Assembly: GCF_030445035.2 (NCBI RefSeq) | Contig: NC_080696.1 | Coordinates: 24,565,661 to 24,629,660, forward strand | From: Dasypus novemcinctus | Taxonomy: Eukaryota > Chordata > Mammalia > Cingulata > Dasypodidae | Length of the DNA stretch: 64,000 nt | Reading direction: 5' to 3' | Shown here: positions 14,777 through 26,785 of the stretch, piece by piece | Position numbering within the stretch: position 1 is the first letter of the stretch | Layout of the letters: every line of letters begins with the position of its first letter | The notes under the pieces: generated by a model | The model's input: only the letters and a program-made list of their open reading frames with translations | Told to the model about the DNA's origin: nothing | The model's database searches: none | Made by a program: the position numbers and the translations under genes

Positions 14777-15164
14777 AAAAAATCTTGCTTCCACCTCTTT
14801 CTTCATCTATCCTGTTCTTTACCTGCAGCTAAACACTTTTATTAGTTTACTTTGAATGGGTATACTCTGAATGTCTTTATACAAATAAAATATGAATATG
14901 AATTCTCTTTTCCCGTATTAAGGTTCTCCAGAGAAACAAGGCCAACAGGATGTGTATGTGTTTATAAATATGAAGTTTATTATAGGAATTAGCTTGTGTG
15001 ACCGTGGGAATTGGCAAGTCCAAATCCCCCTGAAGGGCAGGCTGCAAGTTGGAAACTCTGAAGATGAAGTTGAATTCACCAGGAGACACTGCAAATTGAA
15101 AATGCTGATGAAGGTGACAGATTCACCAGAAGCTGACGGGCCAAAGTAGAGATGGAAATTCTTT

Positions 15165-15280
15165 GACTGGGGGTAGGTGTGTAGGGTATATGGGAACCTT
15201 TTATATTTTTTAATGTACCATTTTTTTTGTGATCTATGTATCTTTAAAAAAAAAAAGATTAAATTTTTTAAAAAATCCTC
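15165..15280 (+). mobile_element. Short LINE-1 3-prime tail fragment inside the LTR
   Basis: The phrase GGTATATGGGAACCTTTTATA, then a TTAATGTACCATTTTTTTTG run, GATCTATGTATC and an A-run is the terminal part of the tail type seen also at 33003 and 45750. It is a heavily 5-prime-truncated insertion. Confidence 0.65.
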
Positions 15281-15400
15281 AATTCTTTTTTTAAGGCCTC
15301 CAACTGCCTGGATGAGGAGACTCTTCTCATTGCTGAAATCGATCTTCTTTGTTAACTGTAGATATAGTCACCGTGGATGCAATCAATTGACTAATGATTT

Positions 15401-15863
15401 TTTAAAAACATTTATTTATTTATTTCTCCCCACCCCTCATTGTTTGTGCTTGTTGTGTCTGTTCATCTTTCTTGTTTCTTTATGAGGCACCAGGATCTGA
15501 AACTGGGACCTCCAATGTGGGAGGGAGGCACCTAATTGCTGGAGCCACCTCCATTCCCTGCTTTGTTGTATCTCTCATTGTGTTCTTATTCTTGGGTCTC
15601 TTGTTGTGTCATTTTGTGTCAGCGTGCTGCACCTGCCCATCGCATCAGCTCACTGCCTTGCTCGTCTTCTTCAGGAGGTACTGGGAACCTCTGCTCCCTG
15701 CTTTGTTGTGTCTCTCATTATGTTTTTCTTGTGTCTCTTGTTGCTTCAGCTTGCCACGCCTGCCTGTTGCACCAACCAGCTCCAGGAGTCACTGGCAACC
15801 GAACCGGGGACCTCCCATGTAGTAGGTGGGAGTTCATTGACTTGAGCCACATCCGCTTCCCAT
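15401..15863 (-). repeat. DAS-family composite SINE
   Basis: The flanking duplication GACTAATGATTT is present at 15389-15400 and 15864-15875, perfect over 12 bp. The insertion is inside the ERV-L 3-prime LTR, so it is younger than the provirus. Confidence 0.92.
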
Positions 15864-16279
15864 GACTAATGATTTAAATACCTTCATAGTAACAATCAGT
15901 CCAGTGCTTGCTTGACCAAACAATGACACCATAACCTACCGATTTGACACTAGAAATTAACTATCATAGACCACCTCTTGTCAACCTGGCACCCATACAC
16001 ATCTCCTTACTCCATACCTAATCTCTAAATAATTGTACTTTCATCCAGCATAATTCAGCTGCCCTGAGTATAGCCCAAACTGCACTAACATTTCCCCAGA
16101 AGAAGATGAATGTTCTTGGGTGAATGAATGTTCACTCTTATACTGGGTATACTGTAGCTTAAATACTATGGTATAAAGTTAACAGAACTTATATGATAAC
16201 GGGATAAGAGAGGAAAGAAAGCATAGATATTTGCATTATGTATACATATAAACATTTAACAAAATGAGGAAGCAATACC

Positions 16280-16861
16280 TGTAGCAGTTTGATATTAGTT
16301 ATGAATTCCAAAAATAGATGTTGGATTGTTTGTAAAGTGGTTTGTTCTTCTGGACATATTAGATTATATTGGATTCAAAGGTTTCACTTTTATTTGATTA
16401 AATAATGACTGTGGGTTTGATTGGGCCACGTCAGTAGGATATTGACTCCCTGCCCCCTTGGTGGGCGGGGACTCAGGGAAACCACACTGCAGTGTAGGTG
16501 TTTGGAGTTTTGAGCTGGAGCCTGGGAAATAAGCACACAGAGGAGCAGAGTAGCTGAGCCCAGAGAGAAGCCCTGGGGAGAGAGACAGAACTGGTCACCT
16601 GAGAGTTGACAGCTGGCCTTGTGGAGAGAGCAGGGCAGCTGAGCCCAAAGAGAACCCCAGGAAGAGAGGAACTCAGTAAGCCTGAACTCTTGGCAGACAT
16701 CAGCAGCCATCTAGCTCCAACATGTGGCAACAGACTTTAGTGAGGGAAGTAACTTGTATTTCATGGCCTGGTAACTGTAAGCTTCTACCCCAAATAAATA
16801 CCCTTTATAACAGACAACAGATTTCTGATATTTTTTATCAGCACCCCTTTTGGCTAATACA
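16280..16861 (+). mobile_element. Solo LTR-like element, copy 1, inside the ERV-L provirus
   Basis: It starts TGTAGCAGTTTGATATTAG, carries a late AATAAA (about 16794) followed by CCCTTTATAA, and ends near TTGGCTAATACA. It is the same family as the minus copy at 3565-4128. It sits within the ERV-L interior but in the opposite orientation, so it is not one of that provirus's LTRs and must be a later insertion. Its 5-bp flanks do not give a clean duplication. The family is unnamed here. Confidence 0.65.
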
Positions 16862-17229
16862 TACTCATAACCATTAGACTCATTTTTGCAACTGTCTGTG
16901 TGGTTGTAACTCATAACTACCTCCTTCCACTACCCATTCCATAGTCCCTTTACTCTCAGCAAACACCTCAGCTGGTCATGGTTCTTTGCCTGGTGGGCCA
17001 AACGTTCATTCCTGAAAGATCTGGGCTATTAGTAGTCCTGCCTGGATTGAATTGTTTTAATTTTCAATTGTCTTTAATCACAGGACATGGTAGTATTAAG
17101 AGACACCCCAAAGGTTCTCTTATATTCCAAGCATATTATTCTTTACTTCCATTGTGTAGTTGCAGTTTTGTGTCCCCTTGATATTCAGGATCAATCACAG
17201 CAGCCAGTACAGTAACTCCCTTCTTTGCC

Positions 17230-18150
17230 TGTTGATTTACAGGCATGAGAAGTCCAAAATGGCCAGGCAGCAGACTTAACTTCTAGTTCAATGGAATTTT
17301 TGTGTCTCCTGGTAGAAGTACTCCTCCTTTTTGACATAAAGTTGAGGGGAGAAGGAGAAAAGTTTTTTCTAGTGGATCGCTAGGGGTAGTAGACCAATGC
17401 ATTCTAGCTATGGGAGAAATAGAACCATAGATTTGTTGCTGATTTAGAGCATATACAGCCTCCTAGAGAACACTCCTCCAACCCCGTAAGGTATTGCCAC
17501 GCATTTGGTACCATAATTATCTTCAAAAGGCCATTCCACTCTTCTATCAATCCCGCTGCTTCAGGGTGATGTGGAACATGATGAGACCAGTGAATTCCAT
17601 GAGCATGTGCACATTCCCACACTTAATTTACTGTTAAGTGGTCCTTGATCAGAATCCATGCTGTGTGGAATAGCTAATGGTGGATAAGGTAGTCTGTAAA
17701 TCCACAGATAGTAAGGTGGCAGAGGCATTGCATGCAGGGAAGCAGGTTTGAATCCAAAGTAGGTGTCTACTAAGAACAAAATATTGCCTTTTCCATAATG
17801 GAAGTGGTCCAGTATCATCAACCTGCCACTAGGTAGCAGACTGATCACCTCAGGAGATGGTACCACATCAGGGACTGAGTACTTGTCTCTGCTACTGGCA
17901 GACTAAGCACTCAGCAGTGGCTTTAGCCATATCAGCCCTGGTTAGTGGAAGTCCATTTTCCTGAGCTCATGTGTAATCTCCATACTTACTACCGTGGCCA
18001 CTTTGTTCATGAGTCTATTGGGCAATGGCAGGTATGTCTATGCAAAGCTAACTATTTAGCTTCCCACAGAACAGGTCATCCTATCCACCTGATTATTAAA
18101 ATCTGTCTCTCCTGAAGTCTCCCTCTGATGAGCATACACATGGGACACAC
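17230..18150 (-). pseudogene. ERV-L pol, integrase region (broken)
   Basis: Minus-strand fragments at 17561-17866 and 17404-17622 resemble the ERV-L integrase core. The first contains GNILFLVDTYFG and SMDSDQG; the second contains AHGIHWSHHVPHHPEAAGLI. The two are in different frames, showing a frameshift in the core, and stops follow. The acidic catalytic residues are only partly preserved. Confidence 0.8.
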
Positions 18151-18999
18151 ATATCATCATGTTTTTGCCCATTCAGAATGATCTAGCTATATAACTCTCC
18201 TCCAGACTTCTTTGCCACCTATTTTCCAATCGTGATCCTTCCAATTCCCTGACTATCCAACCAAACCATTGGATAAAAAACCATGAATTGATATACAAAC
18301 ACACTTATAGTCATTACTCTTTCCAAACAAAATGAACAGCCAAGTGCAGTGCTCAAAGTTCTGCCCACTGGAAGGGTCTCCCTTCATCACTGTCCTAAAG
18401 GGATGACCCAGAAAGGGACTGCTGTCCACTTCTGGTGGTATTGTGCAAAACTATCCTGTTTTCTCTTCCTCAGTTAACAGGAGCTGTGGACTGGGAGAGT
18501 AGGTAATGTAGCAGGAGGAGAGCCCTTAAGCATTTGGGTCATTTCCTTGTGTAACTTACTTATGCCTTCAGGTTCTGTGTTGAGCCCAATCTTGCAGATA
18601 CCACTTGATGGAGGGCTGCTGTGCACACCCTACTTTATGGCTGGGCAGGTCAGACAACATGCAACTCATGATGGGTAACTCAGGTCTCATGAGTAACTTT
18701 GTGGCCCATGATTAAGTGTTTGGTTTCAAGAACCAGTAGCAGACCAAAAGCTGTTCCTCAAAAGTAATTATCTGCAGACAAAGGCAGGGCTTTGCTCCAA
18801 AATCCTAAAGGTTTGTGCTGTGATTCTCCAAAAGGGGCCTGCCAAAGGCTCTCAATTAGCATCTCTTTTTGTCATTGACACTTCAGCACCATTGGATCTG
18901 CTGGATCATATGGCCTAAGTGGTACAGCAGCTTGCACAGCAGCCTGGACCTGTCATAGAACCTTCTCTTGTTCTGTTCCCCACTCAACAGCAGCTTTTT

Positions 19000-19700
19000 T
19001 GGTCACTAGGTAAATGGGTCAGAGTAGCACATCCAAATGAGAAATATGTTGCTTACAAATCCAAAATGACCAACTAGATGTTGTGCCTCTTTTCTGGTTG
19101 TAGGAGGGGCCAGATGCAACAGCTTGACTTTTACCCCACACATGCCCCACACCACTGGACACCTAGAAATTTCACTGAGGTGGAAGGTCCCTGTATTTTT
19201 GTTGGATTTATCTCCAATTGCTGACATACAAATACCATATCAATAAGGCTAGAGTAGTTGCTACTCTTCCTTACTGGGTCCAATCATCGATATAATGGAC
19301 TTCTTGTGGGAGAGAGATGATCAAGGAAGGACTAGATTATGATATAGGACTGGAGGATTGGCAAACCCCTGAGGTAGGATAGTAAAGGTGTATTACCTGC
19401 TGAAAACACTGTTTCTGGTGGTCTTTATTAACAGGTTCCTAGAAAAACTCATTTGCCAGATCAATAGCTGCATACAAGCAACCAGAGAATTCTTAATTAG
19501 CTCAACCAATGGTATCACATCTGGAACAGCAGCTGCAATTGAAGTCACCACCTGATTAAGTTTACAATAATCCACAATCATCTTCTAATACCCATCTGTT
19601 TTCTGCACATTCCAATAGGAGACTTGAATGGAGATATGGTGGGAATTACCCCCTGGCATCCTCCAAGTCCTTGACAGTGGCACTAATCTCTGCAGTCCCT
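19000..19700 (-). pseudogene. ERV-L pol, reverse transcriptase region (broken)
   Basis: The minus-strand frame at 19393-19581 contains VDYCKLNQVV and IAAAVPDVIPLVE, typical of ERV-L RT. The catalytic YIDD is at 19283-19294 in a different frame, so at least one frameshift separates the RT blocks. A third fragment at 19006-19227 carries LLHLAPPTTRKEAQHLVG, a known ERV-L pol stretch after the RT palm. In-frame stops and frameshifts rule out a working enzyme. Confidence 0.85.
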
Positions 19701-19980
19701 TCAGGGATTTGGTATTGCTTTTGATTTACTATTTTGCTAAGTAGAGACCGTTCTAGTGACTTCTGCTTGGCCTTTCCTACCATAATAGCCCTCATTCCAC
19801 AGGTATAAGGAACCGTTATAGATTCTGCCAGTTGCTGAGTATGCCTATTCCAATTATTTATCCCAGAACTGGGGAAATAACCACAGAGTGGACTCAGGTT
19901 CCCACTAGACCCACTGGGAGATGGACCTGAGCTAAATCTCCATTTATCACCTGATCTCTCTAAGGCCCTACTCTTATTTG

Positions 19981-20344
19981 TTTTTTTTAGATTTATTTAT
20001 TTATTTAATTCCCCCCCTCCCCCTGTTGTCTGTTCTCTGTGTCTATTTGCTGCATCTTGTTTCTTTGTCCGCTTCTGTTGTCGTCAGCAGCACGCGAAGT
20101 GTGGGTGGGGCCATTCCTGGGCAAGCTGCACTTCCTTTCGCGCTGGGCGGCTCTCCTTACGGGGTGCACTCCTTGCGCGTGGGGCTCCCCTACGCGGGGG
20201 ACACCCCTGCGTGGCAGGGCACTCCTTGTGCGCATCAGCACTGCGCATGGGCCAGCTCCACACGGGTCAAGGAGGCCCGGGGTTTGAACCGTGGACCTCC
20301 CATGTGGTAGACGGACACCCTAACCACTGGGCCAAGTCCGTTTT
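19981..20344 (-). repeat. DAS-III type SINE with perfect 15-bp duplication
   Basis: CCCTACTCTTATTTG occurs at 19966-19980 and 20345-20359 without a mismatch. The element is a complete minus-strand copy. It interrupts the ERV-L interior upstream of the RT region and is clearly recent. Confidence 0.95.
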
Positions 20345-20640
20345 CCCTACTCTTATTTGCAGGCCATAGTGATGTTCTGGGTTTCCTGGAATTAATGTCA
20401 AGTCAGAGCAATGTCCAGTAATCCCTGAAATGTTTGACTATTTCTTTTCTCTTTTACACAGTCTCCCTGGTAAAAGGTTATGCATCCCTTTGGGGAAGGC
20501 TGAGAGGAAGGTTAACTATAAATTTTGACAATGTAGCAGGGTCCCTCCTCAAGGGGACCTGACCTTCCCTTCATTCAGTGGGTTCTGGGTCTGTAAACTG
20601 TCTCATCTAGGATTTGTTTGAAGGGCCATGACTCTATTTT

Positions 20641-20838
20641 TTTTTTTTTTTAATTTTTTTATTTTTTATTGACTTTGTAATAATATTACATTAAAAATAT
20701 ATATGTGAGGTCCCATTCAACCCCATCCCCCCACCCCCCCTCTCCCCCCCCCAACAACACTCGTTCCCATCATCATGACACATCCATTGGATTTGGTAAG
20801 TACATCTTTGGGCACCTCTGCACCTCATATACATTGGT
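20641..20838 (-). mobile_element. LINE-1 tail insertion, antisense, in the provirus
   Basis: A 198-bp 5-prime-truncated LINE-1 end in minus orientation, with a T-run at the left and C-rich sequence after AGGTCCCATTCAACCCC. A perfect 15-bp duplication CCATGACTCTATTTT flanks it (20626-20640 and 20839-20853). Confidence 0.88.
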
Positions 20839-21112
20839 CCATGACTCTATTTTTGTGATCCAAGTTAGACTTTCATTCACTTGACTTACTCTTTTGCTTA
20901 TACAGATCAAGTAAGAAGTTAGTAGACTGCCCACCTATTTCACTTCTAGGTACACCAAGATTAACTAGCCAAGGCCATAGGTCCTTGTGGGTCAAACTAT
21001 TCTGATTACTGATTTGAGTCCTTTGTCCATTATGGTAGCCACATCCATCTTGTCCTTGGCGTTTTAAGTGCTGCCACTTGGCTTCTGACAACCCAGGATC
21101 CAATCATCTTTA

Positions 21113-21537
21113 AAAAAAAAAAAAAGATTATTCCCCTCCCTTGCTGTTTTTGTGCTCACTGTCTACTTTTCTGTGACCGTTCACTGTGTGTTCTTCTATG
21201 TCTGTTTGTCTTCTCTTTAGGTGGCACCAGGAACCGATCTTGGGACCTTCCAGAGTAGGAGCGAGGCACTCAATCTCTTGTGCCTCCTCAGCTCCCTGGT
21301 CTGCTGTGTCTCACTGTCTCTCCTCTGTGTCTGTTTTTCTTGCATCATCTTGCTGTGCCACCTCTCCACATTGGCCAGCATGCTGTGAGGGTCAGCATTC
21401 CATGTGGGTCAGCTTTCTGCTCAGGCCAACTTGATGTGCAGGCCAGCTTGCCTTTACCAGGAGGTCCCGGGAATTGAACCCTGGACTTCCTATATGGTAG
21501 GTGGGAGCCCAATCCCTTGAGCCACATCTGATTCCCT
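21113..21537 (-). repeat. DAS-family composite SINE
   Basis: The flanking duplication AATCATCTTTA is perfect over 11 bp (21102-21112 and 21538-21548). It lies in the ERV-L gag position. Confidence 0.92.
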
Positions 21538-22869
21538 AATCATCTTTATTGTATTTAAAAATCAAAGTTCATTGGCAGCTGTTCCCATGGTAATATCTGA
21601 TTTACAGAGAATAACCACAGAGCTCTTCAGGGATGATGGAGTTAGTCTCACAAATTTATTCATCACAGTCATGGTGAAAAGATATTTTCTCTGGACATTC
21701 CTGGGGTGGGTGAGCAGGTCTTACATCAACTCTAGCATTCCAATCTCCAAGCTTGTGGATTCCTTAATCTACCTTATATTGGGACAGTACTGGCATTTCA
21801 GTTTCATTTAATATAGGCCATCTTTTGGTCCATGTTTCAGCCAATCAACCTAACAAACTGTCATAGCCCTTTCTAATCCCTTATGACACAAAAATGAATC
21901 CAGAATCTCTGCTTAGTGGACCCTTATCAATAAATTTAGCTCATTCCAACTTTATTTTCCTGCCACCATTATTCCACACCTATAATAGCCATTTCCACAC
22001 ATATTCCCCTGATTTCTATCTGCATAAATTGGAAATTCATACTGGCCTTTTGGAGTATAGTACATCTTCTCATGGGTCACACTTTATACCTCACCTTTTG
22101 AGGCCTGTTGGGACTTCAGTCTAGTTATAGACCTGGGAGAAAAGAGGAACAATGGGGCAGGTCATGAAATGAATTAGTGTCTTGCAAGCCAACTACCTCA
22201 GGGCTTTCCATTACAGTTTCACTTGGTGTAACAGTATAGCTCTCTTCAGATGGAGGTCTGAGGGCTGTTTCCTCAGGGAAGGGGTTACAGGTTTATCAGG
22301 CACAGCAGGGTTAATCTTTTCAGGTAAAGGCAGGGTGGTTGATTCCTCAGGGCAGAGCATTATAATTTATCTGGCAAAGAAGACTCAGCAGCATTTAGGA
22401 TTTCAATGTCCCCACTATCATCATTATCACCCATATGTCCCCATTCCAATTTTTAGGATCCCATTCCTTTCCAATCAATGCCTTCATTTTAACAGAAGTC
22501 ACCCTGCAAGGCTGGGAATTCAATTTACACTATAATTCAGCCACTTGCTTAATTCTGTGGGTATAAGAAATAAGAGTTTCTTTTAGGGCACACATAGAAA
22601 CTTTCATGTCCTTCATGCGATGCTTGAGCTGGGAGTTTGAAGGCTTGAGCTCATTCCTTTAACAACTTTATCCCACATATTGAGTAAACAACCACCCAAA
22701 ATTCACATCATCACAAAACTGCTAAGATATGAAATAAACTGTCACCTAGAGCCTTGTCTCTTATACACATTTGAGTAGGAGAATCCAAAGGTAATATTTT
22801 GCATATTTCTATTGTCAATTCATGCCATCAACTGTCAGAGTCTTCTTGATCATTGGAAATGGTCATTAG

Positions 22870-23239
22870 TGGTTTTTTTGAAAGATTTTTTTCTCTCCAC
22901 CCCCTTGTTGCTTGCACTTGCTGTGTCTGTGTGTTGTGTGCTTGCCTTCCTTTTAGGAGGCACTGGGAACCAAACCTGGACCTCCCATGTGGAAAGGAGG
23001 TGCTTAATCGCTTGAGCCACCTCCATTCCCTGCTTTGCTGTGCCTCTCATTATGTTTTCCTCCTTATACCTCTTGTTGCATCATCTTTTTATGTCATCTT
23101 GTTGTGTCATCTTGCTGCACCAGCCCATCATGTCAACTTGCTGTCTTGCTCATCTTCTTTAAGAGGCCCCAGGAACAGAACCCAGGACCTCCCACGTGGA
23201 AGGCAGGAGCTCAATCATTTGAGCCACATCTGCTTCCCC
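22870..23239 (-). repeat. DAS-family composite SINE
   Basis: Minus-strand composite copy with the AGGAGGCACTGGGAACC motif twice in related form. The short repeat CATTAG occurs at both ends (22864 and 23240). It lies just inside the provirus primer binding site. Confidence 0.85.
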
Positions 23240-23323
23240 CATTAGACCCTTTTTAATCTGATCAGATTACAGAACCAATTCTAAAAACATCAGAACCAAC
23301 TCAGAAATCTTATTGTTTCTCAA

Positions 23324-23341
23324 GAGCCACTTATGATACCA
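23324..23341 (-). other. Primer binding site of the ERV-L provirus (tRNA-Leu-like)
   Basis: The minus strand reads TGGTATCATAAGTGGCTC, a close relative of the tRNA-Leu type site used by ERV-L. It starts 7 nt inside the inner edge of the 5-prime LTR. The family assignment is from memory. Confidence 0.6.
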
Positions 23342-23348
23342 AAATCTC

Positions 23349-23825
23349 TATTAGTCTGTGTTCTCCAGAGAAATAGAACCAACAGGATATATATACACAC
23401 ACATGTGTATATGTATATGTATATAAACATATCAGGAGATTTATTATAGGAATTGTTTCTCACAACCATGGGGATTGGAAAATCCAAATTCCATAGAGCA
23501 GGCTTCACATTGGAAACTCTGATGAAGGGGAAGTTGAATTCATCAGGAGCTCCAAGTTGGAAGCTCCCAAGAGAAGCTGGCTGGCTGAAGTAGAGAAATC
23601 TTTCAATCTACTGACACCCTTATTTCTCACTTTGAAGTCTCCAACTGATTGGATGAGGAGACTCCTCTCATTGCTAAAGGCAATCTCCTTTGTTGAATGC
23701 AGATTTAATTACAATGGATGCAATCAACTAATTTTTAAAATACTTCCGTAGTAACAATCAGGCCAGGGTTTTGTGTGACAAATAACTGGACACCACACCA
23801 ACCTGAGATGAAATTAAGGATCACA
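23349..23825 (-). mobile_element. MLT2-type 5-prime LTR of the ERV-L provirus
   Basis: The plus-strand sequence begins TATTAGTCTGTGTTCTCCAG and ends near AAATTAAGGATCACA, the reverse complement of an MLT2 LTR. It shares with the left LTR the motifs TTTATTATAGGAATT, GATGAGGAGACTC and GGATGCAATCAA. It is 477 bp long and has a TATATA/CACACA low-complexity patch near 23385. Confidence 0.85.
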
Positions 23826-24414
23826 TCCCCTTTCCACAAAGATACCATACTATATACTTAGAGAACTTCCTCATCATTTTCTAAACATGCAATATTCTTT
23901 TTATGAGTGTTCCATGATTTTTAAAAGAAATCTATTTTCCTATTGGTGGACACTTCCAAACTTTTCCTATCACAAATAAAGCTAATGTGAGTAACCTTGT
24001 ACATAGGTAGTTTCATACATATACAGTTTTATCTGTAGATAAACTCCCCCCAAAAGGATTGCTGGTTCAAAGGGTATATGCATTTATAATTTTGATGGTT
24101 CTTGTCAAAATATGTAGGAAATATAATTTACACTACCCAATCCTTGGTGATAGAGTGTTGTTTGCAGTTTGGGCTGTTACAAATAAAGATGTCAGGAACA
24201 TTTGTGTACAAGTCTTTTTCTTTTGCATAAATACCTAGGAGTGGAATGTTTGGATCATATGGTAGGTGTTTATTTAACTTTTTAGGTAACTGCCAAATTG
24301 GCAAAGTGGTTGGTTGTGCATTTTGTATTCCCACCCGTGTTATATAAAAGTTCCCATTTTTCTACATCCTTGACAAACTTGCTATGATCAGTCTTTCTTA
24401 CTTTTAATCATTCT

Positions 24415-24430
24415 AAAAGGTGTGTAGTGG
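24415..24430 (+). repeat. Target-site duplication, left, of the CPPED1 retrocopy
   Basis: AAAAGGTGTGTAGTGG matches 27631-27646 at 15 of 16 positions. Both halves are LINE-1 B sequence, which reads through when the retrocopy is removed. Confidence 0.9.
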
Positions 24431-26227
24431 TCGAGGGGTACCGAGATGTTGCCAGAGGCCTGCTCGCCATTCAACTCCCGAGGCGGGAGTGTTTTCCACA
24501 GAGTCTGCAGGACCCTGGATGCATTTCCAGAAGAAAAGGAAAGGGAATGGAAGGGTGCATGCTACTTCATCCAAGGTGCAGACTCAGTCTGATCTGATGA
24601 AGGCCTGGTCCACTGGGGCCTGGGACAGAGGTAGCAACGATGGGGCTAGGAGATCCATCTAATTGAACAAGCCATTCTAGCCATCAACAAGCTAAACCCT
24701 ATAAGCCAAAATTCTTCATTCTGTGCGGTGACCTTATCCATGCCGTACCAGGAACACCCTGGTGGAAGGAGCTGACAGAGGACCTGCAGCGAGTGCTCAG
24801 AGGCGTCGATGGGGAAATCCCACTGGTCTTTGTCAGTGGCAACCATCACAGCAATGTCCCCACAGCTCAGTCCATTGAGTTCTGCCAGATTTGGGGAGAC
24901 GACTATTTCAGCTTCTGGGTTGGGGGTTCTCTTGTTCCTCATCCTCAATTCCCAGTTCTTCTGCAATACCTCCATGTGCCCTGCCTTGAAACAGGTCTAA
25001 GACCAGTGGCTGGACAAGCAGCAGAGCAAATGGGGGAGTGGAAGTGCCAGTATGCCATCGTCTTCCAGCACATCCCAATGTTCCTCCAGAACGTCAAGGA
25101 AGATGACTACTTCAACGTCAGCAAGTCCATTTGGCAGGAGCTGGCAGACAAGTTTACCAAAGTAGTTATCAAAGCTGTGTTCTCAGGTCACTACCTCAGG
25201 AATGCTGGTGGCCCCTTCCAGAACCTCCACGTGGTGGTGTCATCTGCCACCAGATGCCAGCTGGGTAAAGTCACCCATGGGCTCTGAGCCGTTGTGGTCA
25301 CCACTGAGAAAATCATTGGTCGATACTACAGTTTAGATGAGCTGAGTGAGAAAGGACTAGAAGATGATCTGATGAAAACAACATAGTTGTCCTTTATGAT
25401 CCATTCACTTTTCACTTCTGCTATTTTTTATTTTCTGCCACAAACAGCCCCTTATTTAAATATAAAAGTAGACCTGGCAGATTTGTGAGTTTTATACTTT
25501 TGCATAAATTGGGGAGTTGGGTTCTATCCTAAATTATATTCACATTAGATCTGCTCTCCTTTTAAAAAAGATAAAAAGGGGTAGCCTGAAAGTAAAAATA
25601 AATAAAAGATATTAGACTATCTCTTCATGAACATCTGAATAAATTAATGGAATGTTTCTCAACACTGTTTAGGAATTACATTCTTTCCTGGTACCCTACA
25701 GTCAGTGTCTGCCTATTGATCTCAATTCCAACTTGGTATCCAAGGGTGATCATTGATAATTCCTTGAACAGACTGCACAGGTTTGTATTAAACTGGTTCT
25801 GATTCCCAAAATGTAAAGTGAAGGCCATCTCCTTTCCTTTCTAACAAATAACTGTTTCTCCCATTAGCAGAGCTGTGTAGACTTATTTTAATGAGAAGTT
25901 GAGCAGCCAACATTTGCTGTTAAATTCTGAGACTTCTCTTCTTGCTGATGATAGGAACAGAATGTAATTGAAATAAGTCAGATCTTGAGTTTGCCTTCAT
26001 GGTGACTAAAAACGTGACTTTTGCACATAAATTGGCCATATATAAAAATCTCATTTAAGAGGGAGAACTGAAGCCCTAGAATGCCATTCTCTACTCTCTC
26101 AGCAGTACATTTTGAGTTTGTCCATATTCCTATTCTGGTGCTGCAGAACCTCCACAGGTTGCTGTTCTAGTGGGACTAGAAAGTCCTTCCACCGTTAACT
26201 GTGTCTGCTTTGACGGCAGTGGAAATT

Positions 26228-26625
26228 ATTTTTTAAAGATTTATTTATTTATTTATTTCTCTCCCCTCCTCCCACCCCGGTTGTCTGTTCTATTTGCTGC
26301 GTCTTCTTTTGTCCGCTTCTGTTGACATCAGCGGCATGGGAATCTGTTTCTTTTCATTGTGTCATCTTGTTGTGTCAGCTCTCCGTGTGTGTGCGCGGCA
26401 CCATTCCTGAGCAGACTGCACTTTCTTTCACGCTGGGTGGCTCTCCTTACGGGGTGCACTCCTTGCTTGACGTGGGGGACACCCCTGCGTGGCAGGGCAC
26501 TCCTTGCGGGCATCAGCACTGCGCATGGACCAGCTGCACACGAGTCAAGGAGGCCCGGGGTTTGAACTGTAGACCTCCCATGTGGTAGACGGATGCCCTA
26601 ACCACTAGGCCAAGTCCACCGGGCA
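26228..26625 (-). repeat. DAS-III type SINE
   Basis: Flanked by GCAGTGGAAATT (26216-26227) and GCAGTGGGAATT (26626-26637). It is inserted in the 3-prime UTR part of the CPPED1 retrocopy, so it is younger than the retrocopy. Confidence 0.92.
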
Positions 26626-26785
26626 GCAGTGGGAATTGATACAGAAATCTCAAAAGAAACAAAGCTGAAGTCCTAGTGGGGTAAAAACAGTGCTTTCAGC
26701 TGTATTGTCAAAATTGACTTTAATTAATTGCACCAATGCAATATCTGTTGACAGAATCATGTGTATTATTTAAAATCAGCATTGC

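Larger units (their letters stand above)
14916..15967 (-). mobile_element. MLT2-type 3-prime LTR of the ERV-L provirus, with insertions
   Basis: It begins TATTAAGGTTCTCCAGAG and ends near AATTAACTATCATA, matching the right LTR in the same orientation. It is stretched by a short LINE-1 tail fragment (about 15165-15280) and a SINE (15401-15863). Apart from these insertions its length is close to that of the other LTR. Confidence 0.8.
20854..23320 (-). pseudogene. ERV-L gag region, degraded
   Basis: This occupies the gag position between the primer binding site and pol. I cannot point to a clear gag motif, so the assignment is positional. SINEs at 21113-21537 and 22870-23239 interrupt it. Stops occur throughout. 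Confidence 0.45.
14916..23825 (-). mobile_element. ERV-L provirus (class III), degraded, minus strand
   Basis: Two similar MLT2-type LTRs, both in minus orientation, enclose a decayed gag-pol interior. The 5-bp flanks are TCCCG (14911-14915) and TCCCC (23826-23830), one mismatch apart, which fits the 5-bp duplication made by ERV-L. A primer binding site resembling the tRNA-Leu type lies next to the right LTR. Pol pieces appear on the minus strand in the expected order RT then integrase. No env is seen, as usual for ERV-L. Every frame carries stops and frameshifts, so the provirus is inactive. It is broken further by SINEs at 15401, 19981, 21113 and 22870, a LINE-1 tail at 20641 and a solo LTR at 16280. 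Confidence 0.85.

Noticed and set aside
16280-16861. LTR of the surrounding ERV-L provirus
   Set aside because: Its orientation is opposite and its sequence differs from both MLT2-type LTRs at 14916 and 23349.
24793-25287. 164-codon frame as a functional phosphatase gene
   Set aside because: It is part of the CPPED1 retrocopy. The reading frame of the family shifts within it, metal-site residues are altered, and there are no introns or promoter signals.
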